From NCBI GenBank assembly GCA_001403775.1, contig CYUG01000013.1:86075-150074 (forward strand): a stretch of 64,000 nucleotides of DNA. The letters are read 5' to 3'. The position numbers and the translations under genes were made by a program. The notes under the pieces were generated by a model. That model made no database searches. It worked only from the letters and a program-made list of their open reading frames with translations, and was not told where the DNA came from. Within the stretch, counting starts at the first letter, position 1, and each line of letters opens with the position of its first letter. This DNA is from Dermabacter indicis. GTDB taxonomy: Bacteria > Actinomycetota > Actinomycetes > Actinomycetales > Dermabacteraceae. Below, in pieces: positions 1 to 6,686 of this stretch.

Positions 1-532
1 AGGCCATTCCCACCTGGCGCGCGACGATGAAGTTTGTGAGCGATCCCGCGCACACCGCGATCCAGTTGTAGATCGTGCCCTCGATGGGGCCGAACAGCAC
101 GGGGGCGGCGATCACGAGGAGCCCAGCGGGGATGATGGGGAACATAACCGAGGCGAAGCTCGCTGCCATGAAGCCGATCGGCCCCCAAATACCGAGCGAA
201 TCGATGTAGGCCTGAAGAGACTCGAGGGACTCGAGCGTGCCGGTATGAATGCCCCACGCGACGAGCGCGATCGAAAACGCAAGGCCCACGAATGGCATGA
301 CCTTGACTGCGATCTGGATGGCTTTCTTATGGGCGGTCACGCGCTCAGCGGCGTGCTCACCAAAGCGCGACTGGTGGCGCTCCTCGGCACTCATGCCGTC
401 ACGCGGTTCGATCGCGGGAGCGATATTGGTGCGTGAACGCTCGGTAGGAGTAAAGGGGATTTTCTCGGCCCCTGGGAACGCTGGTGAAGGGCTTGCGGTC
501 GGTGCGGTCGTGGTGTCCTCGTGTGCGCTCAT
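1..532 (-). CDS. VTT-domain (TVP38/TMEM64, SNARE-associated) membrane protein, N-terminal part
   Basis: The minus-strand frame starts with ATG at 532 and is still open at the window edge, so about 177 residues are visible and the C-terminus is missing. A soluble, Pro/Thr-rich N-terminal stretch of about 70 residues precedes a membrane segment (near residues 78-97). Next come an amphipathic linker and the start of the VTT core, which reads GIWGPIGFMAASFASVMFPI, then a small-residue-rich helix and LTNFIVARQVG. This pattern fits the TVP38/DedA superfamily of presumed lipid scramblases or transporters. Its ATG overlaps the TGA of the upstream glycosyltransferase (ATGA, 529-532), so the two are translationally coupled and probably act on the same membrane lipid or surface glycan. 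The substrate cannot be told from sequence. Confidence 0.8.
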   Translation of the reverse strand, partial: MSAHEDTTTAPTASPSPAFPGAEKIPFTPTERSRTNIAPAIEPRDGMSAEERHQSRFGEHAAERVTAHKKAIQIAVKVMPFVGLAFSIALVAWGIHTGTLESLESLQAYIDSLGIWGPIGFMAASFASVMFPIIPAGLLVIAAPVLFGPIEGTIYNWIAVCAGSLTNFIVARQVGMA

Positions 533-1830
533 GCGGCCAGGCGCTCTTCTCCGTTGGTGGTGGTGGGGCGAGGCGTCTTTGCAGCGCTCTCGCGGTGGGT
601 GGAAATCTCGAGACTCAGCGGGGTGTGGTGGCACCCGGTTCCGACGCTTGCGAGCACCTTCTCGTAGACCCCTTTTGCGGATCGACCGAAAGCTTCGGCC
701 GAAAATACCGAAGCGGCGCGTTCAGCAGCGCAGGCCGCCATGCGTGCGCGCAGGGCGTCATCTTCGAGGATGTCGGCGAGGCGCGCGGCAAACTGGGCTG
801 AGTTTGCGTAGGTGTACCCGGTCTTGCCTTCGAGGATCACACCGTCGAGAGAGTCATCCTTGCGGCACAGGAGGGGGAGCCCACATGCCATGGCCTCGAT
901 GAATGTGAGGCCCTGGGTTTCGCTGAGCGATGCGGAGACGAAAAGATCCGCCATGCGGTAGTAGTCGGCAACCTCCTCGGGAGGGCGGAATCCGGCAAAG
1001 CGCACCATGTCGCGGATCCCGAGGTGATCCACGAGCTCCTCGAGTTCGTCGCGCGAAGGGCCATCGCCCACGAGTACGAACACGGTGTTCGCGGGGCGCG
1101 CCTTCGCGAAGTGGCGCAGCGCGTCGTCGACACTCTTTTCCTTCGCGAGGCGGCACACCGATACGAGGACCTTTGTGCCCTCGGCGATGCCGAGCTCGCG
1201 GCGGATCTCGCGGCTGCGCTCAAGGTCTTCGCTCGTGTGCGCGGCGCGGAAGCGTGAAAGGTCAAGCCCTGTGGGAATGACGGCGATGGGCTGCGTGACC
1301 CCGTAGCCGCGAAGAAGCTTTTCGACCTTCGCGGTGGGAGTGATAACGGCGCTCACCTGCCCGCAGAATTTCTTCGAGAACGCCGTGATCATTTTCTTGC
1401 CCATCGTTTTCGTGGGCGCGTAGTAGTGGGTGTAGTCCTCGTAAATCGTGTGGTACGTGTGCACGATCGGAATGTTCAGCGCCTTCGCGATCGTGCGGGC
1501 CCACAGGAACGTGGAAAACTCGCACTGCGAGTGAATGACATCCGGGTGCCATTTCTCGATCTCGTGGCGGATTTTCCGGTTCGGGAGCACCGAGATGCGC
1601 GCATGATCGTAAAACATCGAAGCGTTGAGCGAGGCAAGGCGATACACACCATCGCGTGAGGATGACCTGAGGGACTCGGCGAGGGTCAACACGCGCACGT
1701 CACACCCGAGCATCTCGAGTTGCATCTTAAGCGTGAGAACGCTGGCGACGACCCCGTTGACAACCGGCTCGTACCAGTCGGTTGTAATAAGGACCTTGAG
1801 AGGCTCTCGATCACTGCTGTGCATCATCAT
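529..1830 (-). CDS. GT4-family glycosyltransferase
   Basis: Retaining GT-B glycosyltransferase of about 433 residues. The N-terminus has the donor-lid sequence WYEPVVNGVV, and the C-terminal domain has the EX7E motif inside SETQGLTFIEAMACGLPLL. The closest recognisable groups are the diacylglycerol/phosphatidylinositol glycosyltransferases that use a nucleotide sugar at the inner membrane face. Three consecutive ATG codons lie at 1830, 1827 and 1824 behind a GGAG at 1836-1833. I start at 1830, although 1827 or 1824 has better spacing and an ATG at 1866 is also in frame without a ribosome site. The last roughly 30 residues are a low-complexity tail. The dispersed 12-mer at 640-651 encodes part of the A-S-V-G at the domain/tail junction. 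It is coupled to the VTT membrane protein downstream. Confidence 0.85.
   Translation of the reverse strand: MMMHSSDREPLKVLITTDWYEPVVNGVVASVLTLKMQLEMLGCDVRVLTLAESLRSSSRDGVYRLASLNASMFYDHARISVLPNRKIRHEIEKWHPDVIHSQCEFSTFLWARTIAKALNIPIVHTYHTIYEDYTHYYAPTKTMGKKMITAFSKKFCGQVSAVITPTAKVEKLLRGYGVTQPIAVIPTGLDLSRFRAAHTSEDLERSREIRRELGIAEGTKVLVSVCRLAKEKSVDDALRHFAKARPANTVFVLVGDGPSRDELEELVDHLGIRDMVRFAGFRPPEEVADYYRMADLFVSASLSETQGLTFIEAMACGLPLLCRKDDSLDGVILEGKTGYTYANSAQFAARLADILEDDALRARMAACAAERAASVFSAEAFGRSAKGVYEKVLASVGTGCHHTPLSLEISTHRESAAKTPRPTTTNGEERLAA
640..651 (+). repeat. Dispersed 12-mer TCCGACGCTTGC, exact copy
   Basis: Exact copy lying antisense near the 3' end of the glycosyltransferase gene, in the codons joining its fold to a disordered tail. 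Other exact copies are at 31286, 33998, 37442, 45914 and 53809. Confidence 0.85.
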
Positions 1831-2147
1831 GTCTCCATCGTGAGTCGCGGAGGCCTGTGGACACATCGGCCTTGAGGATCGACTCGATCATCCTCGAGAC
1901 TGAGAAACCATACCCGCGGGGCTGAAGCCTCGCTCTGAGCGATGCTCGAAACCCGCAGGGTGCGGATGCGCGGCCACAACACTTCGCATTTCGAGACTAT
2001 GCGCTGCGTGGGGGAGTGCGGCGAGCGCCACCCCGGAGTTTTCCCGGAAAACCCCTCGGGGTAGTTCGGTAGGAGAGTGATGCACTTGCGCGATGTCACG
2101 TCCGGGAGTGTGCGCCCTAAGCGCGGTGGGTCGATATAGTCTCGGCT
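1831..2147. other. 317-bp divergent intergenic region with two inverted repeats
   Basis: No convincing gene lies here; the short open frames have no ribosome site or family resemblance. It separates the divergent glycosyltransferase and ATP-grasp genes. Two dyads stand out. One is a 13-bp palindrome GATCGACTCGATC (1877-1889) flanked by GAGGAT/ATCCTC. The other is a nested dyad at 2031-2061 with core GTTTTCC-C-GGAAAAC (2038-2052) and outer arms CCCCG/CGGGG. The second is about 85 bp upstream of the ATP-grasp transcription start, so it is more likely an operator or a terminator/insulator than part of that mRNA. Confidence 0.5.
2135..2147 (+). promoter_or_regulatory. -10 box for a leaderless ATP-grasp transcript
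   Basis: TATAGT at 2135-2140 is followed by 7 nt and then the ATG at 2148, so transcription should begin at or within one base of the start codon. No ribosome binding site is present, and no clear -35 is visible. Confidence 0.65.
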
Positions 2148-3461
2148 ATGGATCACATGCAGACTTCGTCGAGTACCGCAGCTTCGCTTGATATTCAACC
2201 GATCATCGTGGGAGGCGACATCGGTGCGTACTCGCTCGCACGCGCCTTTCACGAGGCATACGGAGTCAAGTCGACCGTCGTGAGCGCGAAACTTGGTTGG
2301 CAGATTTCGCGGAGTGCGATTATTGATAACGTCCTGTGCGCAGACCCGATGGATCCTGAGGCGCTTTCAGCGACTCTCGAAAACATCGGAGAGAAGCTCG
2401 CGATCGAACAGCCTGACCCCAGGGTGATCCTACTCGGGTCCGCCGATGCCACGGTCAAATCCATCATCCGTGTCCGCGATGAGCGTGGAACAATGGATCC
2501 CACGTGGATCGTGCCGTACGTGGGCCTCGAGGCCTTCGAGGCCGGAACCGAGAAGAACAACTTCACGCGTTTGTGCGAAAAGCTCGGTGTCGACCACCCT
2601 GAAACGGTGATCGTCGACCTCGCAGCGGGGATGCCTGAATCATTCGACCTCCCCTTTGACTACCCTGTAATTGCGAAACCGGCCGACGTTTCGGCATGGA
2701 AGCGAACGAGCTTTGTCGGGAAATCCAAGGTCCACACTGTAGCGAACGAGCAGAATCTGCGTGCACTTTTTGCGAAGATCTATGGGGCCGGCTATCGTAA
2801 ATCGATCATCGTCCAGGACCTCATTCCCGGGGACGATCAAAACATGCGCATCCTCACCGCCTATTGCGACCGTGACTCCCGTATTCGGTTTGCCTCGTGG
2901 GGGCGGACGCTGCTCGAGGAACACACTCCAGGAGCCATTGGTAATCCCGCAGCGATCGTCTCGGGCGTCAATCGCGAAGCCGTGGCGCAGGCCCAAAAAA
3001 TTGTGACTGAACTCGGTTGGACCGGCTATGCGAACTTCGACCTCAAGTACGATCCGCGAACGGGTCGAACCGTGTTCTTTGAGCTTAATCCCCGACTTGG
3101 CCGCTCCAACTACTACATCACCGCAGCTGGCCACAATCCTGTCACCTACTACGTCAACGAGCACGTCCTCGATGCCCTCGGGGAGCCGGGGGAGATTGTT
3201 CAGGACCAGCCCGAAACGCTTTACACCGTGGTGCCGGTAGCCCTCGTCAAGCACTACACCCGCGACCCCGAATCGCGCGCGATCCTCGAGCGTGTACTCA
3301 AGGCGAAACGCGTCGAGAATCCGCTCAATTATCGCGGCGTCGAAAAAGACCCGAAACGCTGGTTCTACTACTATGCGGCGCTCTTAAACTACGTGAAAAA
3401 ATTCCGCACGCACTACAAGCCCGATACGGCGGACGTGCAGGTCTTTGGGGAGAAGCGATGA
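2148..3461 (+). CDS. ATP-grasp carboxylate-amine ligase (candidate D-amino-acid ligase for the peptidoglycan bridge)
   Basis: 437-residue ATP-grasp protein. The N-terminal preATP-grasp part has IIVGGDIGAYSLARAF. The central lobes carry YPVIAKPADVSAWKR (ATP-binding Lys region), and the C-terminal lobe carries the Mg-binding FFELNPRLGRSNYY. This is the carboxylate-amine ligase subgroup that includes the D-aspartate ligase Aslfm of Enterococcus faecium (family knowledge). The downstream racemase overlaps it by ATGA (3458-3461), the same pairing used to make and attach a D-amino acid to the peptidoglycan stem. That role is inferred; the added residue could be D-Asp or D-Glu, and other amide-forming jobs are possible. 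The start is supported by the leaderless -10 box. Confidence 0.75.
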   Translation: MDHMQTSSSTAASLDIQPIIVGGDIGAYSLARAFHEAYGVKSTVVSAKLGWQISRSAIIDNVLCADPMDPEALSATLENIGEKLAIEQPDPRVILLGSADATVKSIIRVRDERGTMDPTWIVPYVGLEAFEAGTEKNNFTRLCEKLGVDHPETVIVDLAAGMPESFDLPFDYPVIAKPADVSAWKRTSFVGKSKVHTVANEQNLRALFAKIYGAGYRKSIIVQDLIPGDDQNMRILTAYCDRDSRIRFASWGRTLLEEHTPGAIGNPAAIVSGVNREAVAQAQKIVTELGWTGYANFDLKYDPRTGRTVFFELNPRLGRSNYYITAAGHNPVTYYVNEHVLDALGEPGEIVQDQPETLYTVVPVALVKHYTRDPESRAILERVLKAKRVENPLNYRGVEKDPKRWFYYYAALLNYVKKFRTHYKPDTADVQVFGEKR

Positions 3462-4207
3462 CCCTCTGGCAGTCCCCTTTCGTAGGGGTACTCGGAGGGG
3501 TGGGACCCGGAGCGACCGCCGTGTTCATGGACATCCTTGTGCGAGCGACCGCTGCTCGAACGGATCAGGACCACATTGATTGCATCGTAATGCAGCACGC
3601 GAGCACCCCCGACCGTACGCGCCATATCCTCGACCCTGAGCATGCGGAGGATCCGGGTCCTGTGCTTGCCCGCGATGCGGCGTTTTTGGAGAATGCGGGA
3701 GCGTCGTTCCTCGTGCTGCCCTGCAACACCGCCCATTACTACGCCGAAGCGATCGATTCCAGGGTGGGGGTGGACCTGTTGTCCATCGTTGAGGTCACCG
3801 TGCGAGCCGCCGCTAAACGTCTTCGTGAGCGCCGAGCAGAGGATTCGCCGGTTGCGATCTTTGCGACTGAAGGCAATATTCACGCAAACGTTTACCAGGA
3901 CGCGCTAGCGCGCGCGGGCCTCACGTCGTTGGTTCCCGACCGGGATGTTCAAGAGGTCGTGAACTCTCTCATCTACGACCAAGTCAAGGCTGGCCGCCCC
4001 GTTGACCTCCCTGCTCTTTCGGGGATTATTGACGCAATGGAGGCGGCTGGCGCGGGTGCCGTGATCTTTGGATGCACCGAATTGAGTTTGATCTTTGACA
4101 AGAAATCGATGTCAGGCGACAGGCGCATTGTTGACTCGCTGCGTGAGCTCGCGAAGGCGACGGTCAAGAAGGCAGGCAAGCGGCTCACTCCCGCCTTCGC
4201 TCATTAG
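3458..4207 (+). CDS. Aspartate/glutamate racemase family protein
   Basis: 249-residue PLP-independent amino-acid racemase. The N-terminus GVLGGVGPGATAVFM is the typical start of the family. The two catalytic cysteines sit in LPCNTAHYY (about residue 87) and IFGCTELSLI (about residue 203). Such enzymes interconvert L- and D-Asp or Glu in the cytoplasm. It starts inside the stop codon of the ATP-grasp gene (ATGA) and is therefore co-translated with it. The most economical reading is that it supplies the D-amino acid used by that ligase. A T-rich run follows at 4210-4222 without a strong preceding stem, so termination here is uncertain. Confidence 0.85.
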   Translation: MTLWQSPFVGVLGGVGPGATAVFMDILVRATAARTDQDHIDCIVMQHASTPDRTRHILDPEHAEDPGPVLARDAAFLENAGASFLVLPCNTAHYYAEAIDSRVGVDLLSIVEVTVRAAAKRLRERRAEDSPVAIFATEGNIHANVYQDALARAGLTSLVPDRDVQEVVNSLIYDQVKAGRPVDLPALSGIIDAMEAAGAGAVIFGCTELSLIFDKKSMSGDRRIVDSLRELAKATVKKAGKRLTPAFAH

Positions 4208-4224
4208 AGTTTTTTTCTTTTTCC

Positions 4225-4260
4225 TGTGACATTCTCAGAGTACGGGTGCATACTGATAGC
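4225..4260 (+). promoter_or_regulatory. Promoter of the creatinase leader
   Basis: TGTGAC (4225-4230) and CATACT (4249-4254) are separated by 18 bp and resemble -35 and -10 boxes. A TG precedes the -10, as in extended -10 promoters. Initiation would fall near 4261, exactly where the folded leader begins. Confidence 0.5.
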
Positions 4261-4439
4261 GCAACAGAGTTGCCTAGACTGCAACCGTAAGGGTTGTGGA
4301 GCCGGAACTCTCGCGCTGCGGCCGGGGAGTCCGGCTGCACCGATCGCGGGATGCTCAACGCAGCGCATCCGCGCGATCGCCCATACGCAGTGCTGCGTAC
4401 CGATCCGCGACTATGTCGCGTGAATTAAAGGAGAATTCC
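4261..4439 (+). ncRNA. Structured 5' leader of the creatinase gene; candidate riboswitch or attenuator
   Basis: About 180 nt with six consecutive helices. H1 is GCAAC 4261-4265 with GTTGC 4269-4273. H2 is CAACC 4282-4286 with GGTTG 4292-4296. H3 pairs 4300-4310 with 4327-4336 (AGCCGG and ACTC arms, one bulged A, 16-nt loop). H4 pairs 4341-4353 with 4366-4379 (13 bp, one bulge, 12-nt loop). H5 is TACGCAG 4384-4390 with CTGCGTA 4393-4399. H6 is CGCGAC 4406-4411 with GTCGCG 4415-4420, ending 6 nt before the ribosome site. GTTGC 4269-4273 can also pair with GCAAC 4281-4285, which would break both H1 and H2: a built-in switch. I do not recognise a known riboswitch class. Confidence 0.6.
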
Positions 4440-5687
4440 ATGACCGAGAAGCCCGCTACCTCCGTATCCGAACTCGAAGCCCTCAAGACCATCCAGAATG
4501 GCGAAAAGCAGAAACTCACCTTTTCCGACTCTGAAATGGAACGCCGCATTAACGGCCTTCGCGACATCATGGCGACAAAGGACCTCGATGCCGTTGTGCT
4601 CACGAGCTTCCACGGCATCAAGTACTACTCGGACTTCCTCTTTACCTACTTTGGACGCCACTACGCGTTCGTTGTGACCCAGGAAAGCACGTGCACCATC
4701 TCTGCGAATATTGACGCGGGAATGCCGTGGCGCACGAGCTACGGCGACAACATCGTGTACACCGACTGGAACCGCGATAACTACTACGAAGGCATCCGCG
4801 AGGCGCTCCGTCGCGCGGGCGTGAATGCCAAGCGCGTTGGCGTTGAGGACGATTCGCTCCCCACGCTCCTGCGCGGTCGCCTCGAAAACGCTCTCAATGG
4901 CGCAGAGCTCGTAGATATCTCGCTTGAATCAATGCGCCAGCGAATGTTCAAGAGCGCCGAGGAGATTGAGGTCATCAAGCACGGCGCACGCATTGCGGAC
5001 CTCGGTGGCGAGGCGATCCGCGACGCCATTCGCACCGGTGTGGCCGAGTATGAGGTTGCGCTTGCGGGCACCGAGGCGATGGTGCATGAAATTGCGAAGA
5101 CCTTCCCGCATCGAGAGGTGCGTGACACGTGGGTGTGGTTCCAGTCGGGCATCAACACCGACGGTGCGCACAACTGGCCGACCACGCGCAAGCTTGAGGC
5201 GGGCGACATCCTCTCGCTCAACTGCTTCCCCATGACCTCGGGTTACTACACGGCCCTTGAACGCACTCTCTTCGTCGGCGAGCCGAGCTCCGAAGCACGC
5301 CGCTACTGGGACATCAACGTCGAGGTGCACGAGGCGGGTCTCGAGCTCATCAAGCCCGGTGCGGTGTGCAAAGACATTGCTGCTGAGCTCAACAAAATTT
5401 ACGTGGGCTACGGGCTCCTGCCGAAGCGCACCTTTGGCTACGGCCACTCATTCGGTGTGCTCTCGCACTATTACGGCCGTGAAGCGGGCCTTGAGCTGCG
5501 CGAAGATATCGACACCGTGATCGAACCCGGCATGGTGGTGTCGATGGAACCGATGATCACGATTCCCGAGGGCGAGCCGGGCGCCGGTGGCTACCGTGAG
5601 CACGACATTCTCGTGGTCGGCGAAGACGGCGCAGAAAACATTACGAAGTTCCCGTACGGCCCGGAGAAGAACATCATCCCGGCCTGA
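4440..5687 (+). CDS. Creatinase (creatine amidinohydrolase, EC 3.5.3.3)
   Basis: 415-residue M24 'pita-bread' protein matching Pseudomonas creatinase closely along its whole length. It hydrolyses creatine to sarcosine and urea in the cytosol without a metal. Diagnostic stretches are YYSDFLFTYFGRHYAFVVT, SANIDAGMPWR, WFQSGINTDGAHN (catalytic His about residue 244), YYTALERTLF, FGYGHSFGVLSHYYGREAGL and VSMEPM (active-site Glu). These separate it from prolidase and methionine aminopeptidase, which share the fold. The start at 4440 is fixed by AAAGGAG at 4427-4433; an upstream in-frame ATG at 4296 lies inside the folded leader and is rejected. It is followed by a terminator-like hairpin and the creatininase gene. 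Confidence 0.93.
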   Translation: MTEKPATSVSELEALKTIQNGEKQKLTFSDSEMERRINGLRDIMATKDLDAVVLTSFHGIKYYSDFLFTYFGRHYAFVVTQESTCTISANIDAGMPWRTSYGDNIVYTDWNRDNYYEGIREALRRAGVNAKRVGVEDDSLPTLLRGRLENALNGAELVDISLESMRQRMFKSAEEIEVIKHGARIADLGGEAIRDAIRTGVAEYEVALAGTEAMVHEIAKTFPHREVRDTWVWFQSGINTDGAHNWPTTRKLEAGDILSLNCFPMTSGYYTALERTLFVGEPSSEARRYWDINVEVHEAGLELIKPGAVCKDIAAELNKIYVGYGLLPKRTFGYGHSFGVLSHYYGREAGLELREDIDTVIEPGMVVSMEPMITIPEGEPGAGGYREHDILVVGEDGAENITKFPYGPEKNIIPA

Positions 5688-5712
5688 AGTCTCGCATCGT
5701 GAGCCAACACGC

Positions 5713-5754
5713 GGCGCGGCCACCGCATCGTGGCTGCGCCGCCTACGCTTTTTT
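5713..5754 (+). terminator. Intrinsic terminator between creatinase and creatininase
   Basis: GGCGCGGCCAC (5713-5723) pairs with GTGGCTGCGCC (5730-5740) across a 6-nt loop, with one mismatch. A run of six T follows at 5749-5754. It may lower expression of the downstream genes relative to creatinase. Confidence 0.6.
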
Positions 5755-5805
5755 CGTCAGTTGCGCCCGAATCGATTCATCCTGCCTCATCTCCAGGAGC
5801 CAACC

Positions 5806-6648
5806 GTGGACATCGACCCGACCATTCTCGACACCGCCGTATCCCCACAACCCGAACGCGACCTCGCTTTTATCGCAGCCCCCGACTATGCCTCGTGGTG
5901 TCAAAAGCGCTCCGTCGTGCTCATTCCCGTTGGTGCCCTCGAGCAACACGGCCCCCACATGCCTCTCGGTACCGACGCACTTCTCTCGCACGCCGTGGCA
6001 CGCGGAGCATGCGATCTCGTCAACGCCAAGGCAAATGGCGAAGTTGGCTCGGCAAAAGTCGCGCAGCCGTTCGTGTACGGCTACAAGTCGCAACAAAAGT
6101 CTGGCGGCGGTAACCACCTTCCCGGCACGATTAGCCTCGATGCCCACACACTCACGAGCTACGCACGCGACATCACGCGCGGCTTTCTCGCCCAGGGCGT
6201 GAGCAGCGTGGTTTTCGTCAACGGCCACTTTGAGAACTACCAGTTCCTCTACGAGGGCGTTGACCTCGCCCTGCGAGACCTAGGAATCTCTGAGGGATCT
6301 AAGCAGAAGGTGCTCTTGCTCAGCTACTGGGATTACGTGGATGACGCGACGCTCGCGAAGGTCTATCCCGACGGCTTCCCGGGATGGGACATCGAGCACG
6401 GCGGTGTTCTCGAAACTGCCCTTATGATGCGCCTTTACCCGAGTCTCGTGAATGAATCCGTGATGATCGATCACCCCGCGGCTGATCTTCCTCGCTTCGA
6501 CCGTCTCCCCGTCGTGCCTGAGCGCACGCCCGAAACGGGTTGCCTCTCGTCACCGCGAGGAGCCAGCCGCGAAAAAGGGGAGTGGCTCTTTTGCGCCGCG
6601 ACCTCCGCCATCGCTGCTGACCTCCTCCAAGAACTGAACCTCACCTAA
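5806..6648 (+). CDS. Creatininase (creatinine amidohydrolase, EC 3.5.2.10)
   Basis: 280-residue creatininase-family metalloenzyme that opens the creatinine ring to creatine. Metal ligands are visible in ALEQHGPHMPLGTDALL (Glu, His, Asp) and NGHFENYQF (His, Glu). The stretch YGYKSQQKSGGGNHLPGTIS and the later GWDIEHGGVLET and ASREKGEW match Pseudomonas creatininase rather than the related mycofactocin or FAPy-deformylase members. The start is GTG at 5806, six bases after AGGAG (5795-5799); the open frame upstream belongs to the terminator region. It sits between creatinase and a BCCT carrier, giving a creatinine to sarcosine pathway. Confidence 0.92.
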   Translation: MDIDPTILDTAVSPQPERDLAFIAAPDYASWCQKRSVVLIPVGALEQHGPHMPLGTDALLSHAVARGACDLVNAKANGEVGSAKVAQPFVYGYKSQQKSGGGNHLPGTISLDAHTLTSYARDITRGFLAQGVSSVVFVNGHFENYQFLYEGVDLALRDLGISEGSKQKVLLLSYWDYVDDATLAKVYPDGFPGWDIEHGGVLETALMMRLYPSLVNESVMIDHPAADLPRFDRLPVVPERTPETGCLSSPRGASREKGEWLFCAATSAIAADLLQELNLT

Positions 6649-6686
6649 GCGCCCACAAGCACCCGCCCACAACGAAGGATAGAACT

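Noticed and set aside
1827..2252. Small minus-strand open frames in the 1831-2147 intergenic region
   Set aside because: No ribosome site, no family resemblance, overlap with the ATP-grasp start and with inverted repeats.
4261..4439. Known guanidine-I (ykkC) riboswitch before creatinase
   Set aside because: Individual words look vaguely similar, but the conserved ykkC core segments are not found in order, so it is reported as an unassigned structured leader.
4296..4439. Upstream ATG at 4296 as the creatinase start
   Set aside because: It lies within the folded leader, has no ribosome site and adds residues absent from the family; ATG 4440 has a perfect AAAGGAG.
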